Shown in pieces: positions 36,480 through 44,386 of a stretch of 64,000 bases of DNA (position 1 is its first letter; every line of letters starts with the position of its first letter). Source of the DNA: Bacillota bacterium (GTDB lineage Bacteria; Bacillota; Clostridia; Saccharofermentanales; DTU023); NCBI GenBank assembly GCA_029570375.1, contig JAKPXB010000040.1:91464-155463 (forward strand). Direction: 5' to 3'. The position numbers were made by a program, and so were the translations under genes. A model generated the notes under the pieces. The model searched no databases. It had not been told where the DNA came from and worked only from the letters and a program-made list of their open reading frames with translations.

Positions 36480-37709
36480 TTACGCGTTATCTTCTCTTGT
36501 GATGTCCATATAGAGCGTCGGCATCACGCTGTAGATGGCGGCACATCGGACGAGATCTTCTTTCCAGGTGATTTCGTTCGGCGCGTGTGCCTGTTCCTCC
36601 TTGCCGGGACCGAGCCCGATGGTAGGGATGCCGTGGCGTCCCATTATCGCAACGCCGTTCGTCGAGAAGGTCCATTTGTCCACTTTCGGCGCTCCGTACA
36701 GAGTCGTGTAGGCCTTGACAAGCGCTTTTGTCTGAGGCGCGTCTTCAGGGATCACCCACGTCGGGAAATAGCAGTCCTGTACGTAGATTTCTCCGGTCCA
36801 TGACGGGCGGTCATACTTGTACATGCTGACCTTCGCGCCCCATTTTTTGACAGAGGGCAGGTCTTCAATTTCCTTCAGGGCTGACAAATATGTCTCCCCG
36901 TCCGTCAGGCGGCGGTCAAGCGAAATGGCGCAGCTGTCGGCGACAGCGCAGCGTGAGGGCGATGTGTAGAAAATCTGTGACACGGTGACGGTTCCCTTGC
37001 CGAGGAACGCGTCGTAATGCAGTCGTTCGTTCAGTTGTTCAACCTCTTTGATAATATCAGCCATTTTGTAGATGGCGTTCTCCCCGCGTTCAGGCGCGGA
37101 ACCGTGGCAGGAAATACCGAGAACGTCCACACGGATCTCCATGCGTCCGCGATGGCCGCGGTACACGTGCATATTGGTCGGTTCTGTCGAAACGACGAAT
37201 TCGGGGCGGATGCCGCTCTTTTCAATGATATAGAGCCAGCACATGCCGTCACAGTCTTCTTCCTGTACCGTACCGGTGACAAGCATCTGATACTCATCGG
37301 AAAGGAGCCCCAGGTCTTTGGCCATTCTGGCCCCGTAAACGGCTGACACAATACCGCCGAGCTGATCGGAGGCGCCCCGCCCGCCGATTTCCGTCTCGTT
37401 CTCATACCCTTCATAGGGATCGAACTTCCAGTTGGAAATCTCGCCGATGCCGACGGTATCGATATGGCCGTCAAAAGCGATAAGGCGCTTGCCGGTTCCC
37501 ATCCATCCGAGAACATTCCCGAGCGGATCGATCTCTGCTCTGTCGAAACCGAGCTTTTCCATCTCCTCTTTGATGCGCTTTGATTTGCCTTCCTCTCCGC
37601 AGCTCTCTCCGCCGATTCTAATCAGATCACGCAGAAAGCGGACCATGTCTTCACGGTAGCTCACGGCCAGTTCTCTGACGCGGTCATAGTCAATTTGAGT
37701 GTTTGTCAT
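36480..37709 (-). CDS. ygeY: YgeY-type selenium metabolism-linked hydrolase (M20 peptidase family)
   Basis: The 409-aa zinc-dependent hydrolase belongs to the M20/ArgE/DapE group. Motifs include FDGHIDTVG near residue 80, [10 protein letters not shown] near 110, the Glu pair in VQEEDCDGM near 148 and a late histidine in EEQAHAPNE near 383. The family co-occurs with selenium-dependent molybdenum hydroxylases and YgeW. Two ATGs are possible (37715 and 37709) after AAGGAGAAC; I prefer 37709 for its 9-bp spacing. It is the last gene before the terminator. The natural substrate is not known to me. Confidence 0.9.
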   Translation of the reverse strand: MTNTQIDYDRVRELAVSYREDMVRFLRDLIRIGGESCGEEGKSKRIKEEMEKLGFDRAEIDPLGNVLGWMGTGKRLIAFDGHIDTVGIGEISNWKFDPYEGYENETEIGGRGASDQLGGIVSAVYGARMAKDLGLLSDEYQMLVTGTVQEEDCDGMCWLYIIEKSGIRPEFVVSTEPTNMHVYRGHRGRMEIRVDVLGISCHGSAPERGENAIYKMADIIKEVEQLNERLHYDAFLGKGTVTVSQIFYTSPSRCAVADSCAISLDRRLTDGETYLSALKEIEDLPSVKKWGAKVSMYKYDRPSWTGEIYVQDCYFPTWVIPEDAPQTKALVKAYTTLYGAPKVDKWTFSTNGVAIMGRHGIPTIGLGPGKEEQAHAPNEITWKEDLVRCAAIYSVMPTLYMDITREDNA

Positions 37710-37760
37710 ATGCATGTTCTCCTTATACTCTTCAATTGCTCAGGTTTTGATGCCTGAGAG

Positions 37761-37793
37761 GCTGTCTAACGCTCCTTCGGTAAGTTAGACAGC
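37761..37793. terminator. Hairpin between ygeW and ygeY
   Basis: GCTGTCTAAC and GTTAGACAGC form a perfect 10-bp stem with a 13-base loop. On the minus strand no T tract follows, so it is more likely an mRNA-processing or attenuation element than a full terminator. Confidence 0.45.
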
Positions 37794-37813
37794 TTTCTCT
37801 TCCCGGATTCGGA

Positions 37814-39010
37814 TCAGGCGTTATCCGCCCATCGGGGCGCAGCGCCCTTCCAGAGTTCATCCAGTTTCGCGGCGGGATGCTTGACCTTCTGAAGGAAAAT
37901 CATCGCGGCGATAATGTAAGGCTTAAAGCTCGCCTGTTTGTAGAGGGGGACGCGGTAACGGTCAAACACCGATCCGTCCACTTCTCCTTCCGCGCAGGAT
38001 ACGCCGGTAATGTCGGCCGGCAGACAGTGCAGATAGAGCGCGCGGCCATCCCTGGTCAGTTTCATCATCTCTTCCGAGCATGTCCAGTTTTTATAGCGGG
38101 CGTTCTGTGCGAGCAGTTCTTTCTCGAGTGCGTCGATACCGGCTTTGTCACCTTTCGCGTAAAGATCCGTACGGATTTCCATCGCCCTGAAAGGCGCCCA
38201 GCTCTTCGGATAAACGATATCCGCGTCTTTAAAGGCCTCTTCCATTGATGTCACACGCGTGAATCTGCCACCGTACTGCTCTTCGTTATGCTTCGCCACC
38301 TCTTCCATCGTATCCATGATCTCATACCCCTCGGGGTGCGCGAGCACGACGTCCATGCCGAAACGGGTCATCAGGCCGATCACACCCTGCGGAACGGAGA
38401 GGGGTTTGCCGTAGGAGGGCGAATAAGCCCATGTCATCGCGACCTTCTTGCCCCTCAGGTTTTCGACACCGCCCAGTTCATGAATCACGTGAAGCGTATC
38501 CGCCATGATCTGCGTGGGGTGGTCGATATCGCACTGAAGATTTACCAGCGTCGGACGCTGTTCGAGAACGCCGGTTTCGTAGCCCTCCTTGACATAATCG
38601 GCGACATTTTTCATATAGGTATGGCCTTTGCCGATGTACATGTCGTCACGGATTCCGATGACATCCGCCATAAAAGAGATCATGTTGGCAGTCTCTTTGA
38701 CCGTCTCCCCGTGGGAGATCTGCGACTTGCCCTCATCGAGATCCTGAACCTCAAGGCCGAGCAGGTTGCACGCGGAGGCAAATGAGAAACGTGTTCTCGT
38801 CGAGTTGTCGCGGAACAGTGAAATAGCGAGCCCCGAATCGAAGATGCGTGCGCTCCTGTTATTTTCGCGAAGTGCCCGTAAAGCGTCAGCCACCGCGAAA
38901 ATAGCCATAATCTCGTCTTGTGTTTTGTCCCATGTCAGGAAAAAATCGTTCTGATACAGTTCCCGGTAATCGCAGCTTTCCAGCTGATCGATGAGATGTT
39001 TAAAATCCAT
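37814..39010 (-). CDS. ygeW: YgeW-type knotted carbamoyltransferase
   Basis: The 398-aa enzyme belongs to the aspartate/ornithine carbamoyltransferase superfamily. The carbamoyl-phosphate site is FRDNSTRTRFSF near residue 68, and the second conserved element HCLPAD occurs near 333. It is longer than classic enzymes and matches the YgeW subgroup (knotted, selenium-cluster-linked), whose substrate is uncertain; it may release carbamoyl phosphate from a purine-derived ureido compound, giving ATP. The ATG at 39010 has GAGAGGAAAGA upstream. It lies 49 bp after the PLP enzyme gene. Confidence 0.9.
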   Translation of the reverse strand: MDFKHLIDQLESCDYRELYQNDFFLTWDKTQDEIMAIFAVADALRALRENNRSARIFDSGLAISLFRDNSTRTRFSFASACNLLGLEVQDLDEGKSQISHGETVKETANMISFMADVIGIRDDMYIGKGHTYMKNVADYVKEGYETGVLEQRPTLVNLQCDIDHPTQIMADTLHVIHELGGVENLRGKKVAMTWAYSPSYGKPLSVPQGVIGLMTRFGMDVVLAHPEGYEIMDTMEEVAKHNEEQYGGRFTRVTSMEEAFKDADIVYPKSWAPFRAMEIRTDLYAKGDKAGIDALEKELLAQNARYKNWTCSEEMMKLTRDGRALYLHCLPADITGVSCAEGEVDGSVFDRYRVPLYKQASFKPYIIAAMIFLQKVKHPAAKLDELWKGAAPRWADNA

Positions 39011-39059
39011 ACGTATCTCTTTCCTCTCTAATCTGGAATCTCTCGTCCGCACCCGTCAT

Positions 39060-40535
39060 TTATTCCATCGCGGCGAGAACACCCGTGCGCTCATTGAACG
39101 CCGTAATCAGTTCGTCAATCTCATGCACCTGATCGTGAATACCCGTCCAGTAATGCTCGTCGTACCACTGGGCGTTCAGTTCCTTCACGGTGCGCCCCTG
39201 CTGCTCGACCCATGTGTAGTATTTAAGATTGTGCACGCGTTTACGTGAGCGGTACGTAAACTCCTCCATATTATCTGTCGTAACCGACGCGAGATAGCGC
39301 CAGTAGTCGCGGGACGCAAGCGCAGGCGTATAGGGTTCGGCTTCCTCGAGCTCCGCGATACGGGATTTGTACATCTCGGAAGAGTCCGTCGCGACGGTGC
39401 CGATCACATCGTCCTTCGTGAATTCAAAGTATTTGGCCAGTTTGATGCTCCCGAGCACGTTGGCAATTCCGCTGATGCCGAGCAGAGGCAGCAGATCCAG
39501 AAAACCGGCGGAAACGCCTGTTTCGCGGATGAGGAGCTCGCGCCCGATTTCCGTATTGAACAGACGGAGCAGATTCTGTGAGTTGTTATCGTCGAGGGCG
39601 CAGACGACATCCGTGTTCTTGACATTGTGGACAAACGGAACATGTTTATCCCCGATCCCCTCGATGCGGTGAGCGCCGAAGCCGTTATTCAAAATGGTGG
39701 GGCACTGCAGAGCCTCGCCAACCGCCAGTTTCAGCCGCGGATACTGCTCTTTCAGGTAATCACCGGCGCTCAGCGAACCGCCGCTGCCGCTTGTGAAAAA
39801 AGCCGCCGCGAATCTCGAAGCCGGCGTCGCCAATGACTCATATACTTCCTGCATCGCGGGTCCTGTGACGTGGAAATGCCAGAGGACGTTTCCCATCTCT
39901 TCAAACTGGTTGAAAATGACAGCGTCCGGACGCGTTCTCCGGAGTTCCCAGACCTTGTCGAAGATCTCTTTGACATCGCTTTCGCAGCCGGGAGTCGCGA
40001 TTGTTTCATCCGCGATGTTCAAAAGCCACTCAAAACGCTCCCGGCTCATGCCTTCGGGCAGGATCGCGATCGATTTGCAGCCGAGCAATTTTGAGTTAAA
40101 GGCACCGCCCCGGCAGTAGTTTCCCGTTGACGGCCAGACAGCTCTGTTTTGGTAGGGATCGAACTGCCCGGTGACGAGACGCGGCACAAGACATCCGAAC
40201 GAAGCGCCGACTTTGTGGCATCCCGTCGGGAACCATTTGCCGATCATCACGAAAATGCGCGCGTCGACTCCCGTGAGCTCACTCGGAATTTCGATATAGT
40301 TGACGCCGCCATAGCCGGCGCCGTTGAGATTGGGCTCGTTTTTCCATGTGATGCGGAACAGGTTCAGAGGATTGATATCCCATGTACCGACGTTCTTCAA
40401 TCTCTTTTTGATTTTATCCGGAACCTTATTGACAGGATCGCGCAGCTGCGCAAAAGTCGGAATAACAATATTGTTCTCGCGCGCACGTTTTACCGCGTTC
40501 TCAAGCGCTTCACGGTGGATCGTCAGATCGATCAT
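39060..40535 (-). CDS. PLP-dependent fold-type II enzyme at the ygeX position
   Basis: The 491-aa enzyme resembles the cysteine synthase/threonine deaminase fold. The candidate PLP lysine lies in PTGCHKVGASFG near residue 105 and a phosphate-binding Gly loop in TSGSGGSLS near 245. In E. coli the matching place next to ygeW and ygeY is held by ygeX (2,3-diaminopropionate ammonia-lyase, ~400 aa). This protein is about 90 residues longer with a different lysine motif, so the same reaction should not be assumed. The ATG at 40535 follows AAGGAGAAACAATT; a longer open frame upstream has no ribosome site. It is first in its transcript. Confidence 0.75.
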   Translation of the reverse strand: MIDLTIHREALENAVKRARENNIVIPTFAQLRDPVNKVPDKIKKRLKNVGTWDINPLNLFRITWKNEPNLNGAGYGGVNYIEIPSELTGVDARIFVMIGKWFPTGCHKVGASFGCLVPRLVTGQFDPYQNRAVWPSTGNYCRGGAFNSKLLGCKSIAILPEGMSRERFEWLLNIADETIATPGCESDVKEIFDKVWELRRTRPDAVIFNQFEEMGNVLWHFHVTGPAMQEVYESLATPASRFAAAFFTSGSGGSLSAGDYLKEQYPRLKLAVGEALQCPTILNNGFGAHRIEGIGDKHVPFVHNVKNTDVVCALDDNNSQNLLRLFNTEIGRELLIRETGVSAGFLDLLPLLGISGIANVLGSIKLAKYFEFTKDDVIGTVATDSSEMYKSRIAELEEAEPYTPALASRDYWRYLASVTTDNMEEFTYRSRKRVHNLKYYTWVEQQGRTVKELNAQWYDEHYWTGIHDQVHEIDELITAFNERTGVLAAME

Positions 40536-40910
40536 AATTGTTTCTCCTTGCATGTGATGGTAATGAATTGATGTGGGACAGTCGTTCTCAAAACTCCCAT
40601 ACCTAAGCGATATCAGGTTACAACCGCCATGGACTTTCGTAAATAATTCCTTTTGAACAGACTCCGCGGAATGATTGATCACAAACTACTGCAGATTGGC
40701 AATAAAATGACAAATTTTTGTGAAATTTTCGTCTTTATACATAAGAATGGGGCCAAAAGGAAGTTTTCAAACGGTGGCAGCGGTTCGTCCGACCGGCGGA
40801 TCCCCTCTGCAGTATCGCCCCGGCAGGCGTGCCTGCCGGGGAAATAACGTGACCGCGGCAGGATCTTTTTCTCTTTCCCCGCAGATAGGCTTCGTCCGCG
40901 CGTATCTTCC
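40536..40910. other. 375-bp gap between purine cluster and O-acyltransferase operon
   Basis: No gene is evident. A perfect 10-11-bp GC-rich stem CCCCGGCAGG / CCTGCCGGGG lies at 40818-40841, probably the end of the acyltransferase transcript, though without a T tract. The AT-rich stretch 40660-40760 probably carries the promoter of the PLP enzyme operon; I see no convincing -35/-10 pair and no riboswitch I can recognise. Confidence 0.5.
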
Positions 40911-42287
40911 TCATTCTATTGCGAGCGCCGCCTCATACCAAACCTTTTGCCTGCGGTAACGGAGAGCTTGCCAGTTTACCGATTGCGGCATATATAGAGA
41001 AAAACCGTACTGCCAGATGCCGTCGCCGAGATTCCCGTCGTCGAAGATCGGAAATGCCTCGTACCACATCTGACCGTCAAACAGCTGGACAGCTTCCACA
41101 GTTTCTGCCCAGGATGAGTCGCGGGGAAGAAAGTTATAGAAATAAAGGCCATTCCGCTTTTCGCACATCAGTTTTGAAGTGACGCAGTCAGCACGCCGGA
41201 AATCCCCTTCCACGGGAAATGCTTCAGGAGCGATAAGCTCCGGTGTCATTTGCAGCAGATAGTCCAGGTTTCTTTCCGCCAGTTCGAGTATGACGAAGTC
41301 CGGATTAACTTCGGACAGCAAACTATACCGATATGGGAGAATACGCGAATAATGAACAGTATGAAAAGTACTGGAGAAAAAATCAATCCAGGCGTTCGCG
41401 AAACTGTCGCGAAACATAAGAACCGTGTTTTCGTTCTTTGGATTGATTGTCTCAATCGCCGGATCTTCGGATGTTCGAATGGGGCGTTTTAGCAGATAAT
41501 CCTTTTCAAAACAGGGAAAAAGGACCTGCTCATCGCTTGACTGAACGGCGGGGAATAACATATTCGTCAGATCCGCTTCCCATCCCCGATCGACAGGGCA
41601 GGGAGAACCCAGAGATAACGTTCGTTCTTCCAGTGACAGCCGCTCCATGATTTCTTTGTAGGCGATGGAAGAACCCAGGAGGTTCCAATGCGTATCTTCC
41701 GGATGATAGAGGTTGTACGCGGATGTGTCCTTGGCCCTGATCAGCACCTCCTCAAGATAACAGCCATCAGGCATGACCGCTTTCAATCGCTCCAGCGGCC
41801 GCTTGCTTCCAACGACGCGCACCCACTTCGGCATAAACTCCGGATAGACCGTCGACTTATTAGGAGCAAAACATACCAGGAAAACGCGGTCTCCCTGTTC
41901 TGCCGCGTGCCGCTGAATTGCGAGTGATTGTGCGATTTTCCGGCAGTCTCCCTCGCTTAAGTGCTCGCTTCGCACATAGTCTTTCGTCGTCGGTGCGAAA
42001 TAATACCAACCCCCCCGTCCCTTGACAACCTGGTCGCTGCCGCTGTCATTGAACAGGGAGCACAGCGCTCTGTGGTAAAACGTCACAAGCGTTGATCTGA
42101 AGGGAAAATGCCTGCTCCACCAGCGGTCAAAATCCACGCCGAACTGATGACTCACTTCAAACGCCGGAAGAGGTGAAAGCGGTTCTTTTGAATAGTTGGG
42201 GGAACGGATTCCGGCTGCAAACGCGATCAGAGGTACGAAAAGTGATATTAACAGGAGAGAACTGATTACCTTTTCAAAACGTGACAT
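40911..42287 (-). CDS. AlgJ/AlgX-like SGNH-fold O-acetyltransferase component
   Basis: The 458-aa product has an N-terminal membrane anchor (residues ~8-27) and an external SGNH-like domain. Catalytic elements are visible: a DTHWN-type Asp-x-His near residue 203, the serine in MFRDSFANAW near 293 and a following ERN. Such proteins accept acyl groups from a membrane O-acyltransferase and modify an extracellular polysaccharide. The MBOAT gene lies 11 bp upstream, the standard pair. The ATG at 42287 follows AGGAGAATGCGGA. The polymer is unknown; no alginate genes are present. Confidence 0.8.
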   Translation of the reverse strand: MSRFEKVISSLLLISLFVPLIAFAAGIRSPNYSKEPLSPLPAFEVSHQFGVDFDRWWSRHFPFRSTLVTFYHRALCSLFNDSGSDQVVKGRGGWYYFAPTTKDYVRSEHLSEGDCRKIAQSLAIQRHAAEQGDRVFLVCFAPNKSTVYPEFMPKWVRVVGSKRPLERLKAVMPDGCYLEEVLIRAKDTSAYNLYHPEDTHWNLLGSSIAYKEIMERLSLEERTLSLGSPCPVDRGWEADLTNMLFPAVQSSDEQVLFPCFEKDYLLKRPIRTSEDPAIETINPKNENTVLMFRDSFANAWIDFFSSTFHTVHYSRILPYRYSLLSEVNPDFVILELAERNLDYLLQMTPELIAPEAFPVEGDFRRADCVTSKLMCEKRNGLYFYNFLPRDSSWAETVEAVQLFDGQMWYEAFPIFDDGNLGDGIWQYGFSLYMPQSVNWQALRYRRQKVWYEAALAIE

Positions 42288-42298
42288 TCCGCATTCTC

Positions 42299-43648
42299 CT
42301 AGAATCGAAAATAAATAAACGGGTTATAGGTGGACGCGGACAAATTCAGAAGACAGCAAATCCAGAGAAGAGCGACCCATCCCCATCTCAGCTTGTCATG
42401 AACGCGGATATCGGGCGTCCAACGAATCGAAGCGACGACACAGACGGCCATCGCGATCCAGAACAAAGGCGTCGCTACTTCCTGGATCGCCGCCGCGACA
42501 GGTACTGAAGAATACCAGGGCATAAGCATTGCTCGCATATGAGAGAGCGCGGCGGTCAGCGAGGGTGCTCGAAATAACACGAATCCAAAGATGACAACTG
42601 AAAGCGTATAAACATGCCCCGCGATCTTAGGCCATCGCCGAGAACGCAGAATCAGTCTCTCGATTGACAGGAAAAACCAATGCCATAAACCCCACAGAAC
42701 AAAATTCCATGCGGCACCGTGCCAGAGACCGGTAAGCAAGAAGATAATCAGCTGGTTCCTGATTGTCCGTCCTCTGCCCGCGCGGTTTCCTCCGAGCGGA
42801 TAGTAGACATATTCGCGAAACCATGTCGTCAAGCTGATATGCCAGCGGCGCCAAAAATCACGGACACTGAAAGCGGCTAGAGGTTTGTCAAAATTTTCTT
42901 TGAAACGGAACCCAAACATCCGCCCAAGTCCGATTGCCATGTCCGAGTATCCCGAGAAGTCGTAGTATATCTGGAAGACATACGCAATCGCGATGAGCCA
43001 TGATCCGAAAAATGAAAACGGTTCAACCTCGTAAAGCCGGTCGACGACAACAGCCATCGGGTTGGCGAGCAGAAGTTTCTTTGCCAATCCCATGGTAAAC
43101 CGCGAAAGACCGGCAGCCGTCTCCTCAAACGACATTTTTCGATGCGGCAGCTGTTCCCGGATGTCACTGTATCTGACAATCGGACCCGCAATAAGCTGTG
43201 GGAAAAAAGCGAGATAGAGCAGAAAGTGGTCGAATCTTCTCTGTACGTCTACATGTCCCCGATGGACATCAATCACATAACTTAACGCCTGGAAGGTATA
43301 AAAACTGATGCCGATCGGAAGCGGGATTGCGGGGACCGCAATGCTGATCACCGCGGCACTGTTGAGCGTGTCCACAATAAACGCAGCGTATTTAAACAAA
43401 GCGAGCAGCCCGAGGTTAAATACGATATTGACCGTCATCATTCCTCTGCGATGAATTATGAACGCGGATGCATAGTTGACCAATGAACTCAGAAGCAGGA
43501 GCAGAATATAGAGTGGCTCACCCCATGCGTAGAATACCAGGCTGAAGAAAAGCACGCTATAGTTTTTCACACGCGGCGGCGCGAGCCATACAAGCAGGAG
43601 TGTCACCGGCAGAAAAATAAAAATAAAAGTAGTACTGCTGAAAACCAT
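42299..43648 (-). CDS. MBOAT-family membrane O-acyltransferase (AlgI/DltB-like)
   Basis: The 449-aa polytopic protein moves acyl groups across the membrane. It has about ten hydrophobic segments, the PIGISFYTFQALSYVIDV element near residue 110, FWRRWHISLTTWFREYVYYPLGG near 265 in which RRWHIS is typical, and the catalytic histidine in LTGLWHGAAWNF near 310. All features fit AlgI-type enzymes. No strong ribosome site precedes the ATG at 43648. It is followed closely by the AlgJ-like partner. Confidence 0.9.
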   Translation of the reverse strand: MVFSSTTFIFIFLPVTLLLVWLAPPRVKNYSVLFFSLVFYAWGEPLYILLLLLSSLVNYASAFIIHRRGMMTVNIVFNLGLLALFKYAAFIVDTLNSAAVISIAVPAIPLPIGISFYTFQALSYVIDVHRGHVDVQRRFDHFLLYLAFFPQLIAGPIVRYSDIREQLPHRKMSFEETAAGLSRFTMGLAKKLLLANPMAVVVDRLYEVEPFSFFGSWLIAIAYVFQIYYDFSGYSDMAIGLGRMFGFRFKENFDKPLAAFSVRDFWRRWHISLTTWFREYVYYPLGGNRAGRGRTIRNQLIIFLLTGLWHGAAWNFVLWGLWHWFFLSIERLILRSRRWPKIAGHVYTLSVVIFGFVLFRAPSLTAALSHMRAMLMPWYSSVPVAAAIQEVATPLFWIAMAVCVVASIRWTPDIRVHDKLRWGWVALLWICCLLNLSASTYNPFIYFRF

Positions 43649-43680
43649 GGCCGCAGATTGAGTACCGCTGACCGGGAGGG

Positions 43681-44340
43681 TCAGGACGTAGTTTTCAGGA
43701 TATATGAAATTGATGTTACCTGATCTTCAATAATCACAATAACGAGTTCGGCGCCATGCCTGTGCCAGACATACTGACCTGTTTCTTCCGAATCGTACGC
43801 TCCATATGCGCTCTGTACATCAGCGGCAGATGATCCGATCGCGATCCCTTCAGGAGTCTTCACAGAACTACCGGTGATGATCACAGCCACACATGTTTCC
43901 TTCCCGTCAATATCAGCGGAATTGACATCGAACGCTTCATAGCTGTACACGCGGTCATTCCCATCGAAGAAACAGCTTGGTGTCTCGTAGATGGACTTGG
44001 GATCACCGAGACTTGATAAAATATGCTCTATCTGATCACCCGGCAGAATCGGAACACCCCGATATGTAAAAGTTTGCCAACCTTCATCGGACGAAGCAGA
44101 CGGATCCCCGGAAACACCCGTCGCAGCCGTTTTGCCGCCAATTCTGACCACTCCCTCCGACGGCGCCGGCAAATTCGATTGTATCGGAAAGGCGCTCTGA
44201 TTCACGGACGAGGTCGTTCTCTCGTATTCTGTCCGATCCTGGCAGGACGTTAAAAGCGTCTCCGTCAGCAGAAAAAGACACAAGAGCAGACTAAACAAGA
44301 GCGGGTTTACCCAAGACAAGCGTTTACTATTGCACATCAT
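43681..44340 (-). CDS. Hypothetical lipoprotein
   Basis: The 219-aa product has a basic N-terminus and a hydrophobic signal ending in a lipobox TLLTSC near residue 33, followed by a Ser/Asn-rich linker and a globular domain of unknown family, rich in Asp and Ser. The ATG at 44340 has GAGGATAAC upstream; an earlier in-frame ATG lacks one. It lies 46 bp after the transglutaminase gene and 32 bp before the MBOAT gene, so all four genes probably form one envelope operon. Confidence 0.7.
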   Translation of the reverse strand: MMCNSKRLSWVNPLLFSLLLCLFLLTETLLTSCQDRTEYERTTSSVNQSAFPIQSNLPAPSEGVVRIGGKTAATGVSGDPSASSDEGWQTFTYRGVPILPGDQIEHILSSLGDPKSIYETPSCFFDGNDRVYSYEAFDVNSADIDGKETCVAVIITGSSVKTPEGIAIGSSAADVQSAYGAYDSEETGQYVWHRHGAELVIVIIEDQVTSISYILKTTS

Positions 44341-44386
44341 GTTATCCTCACATGCCTGCTCCTCTCGGAGCAATCGTTTCTGTATG

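Noticed and set aside
40536-40910. Possible xanthine, guanine or molybdenum-cofactor riboswitch before the purine cluster
   Set aside because: No recognisable conserved core or stem arrangement of these classes was seen; a covariance-model search would be decisive.
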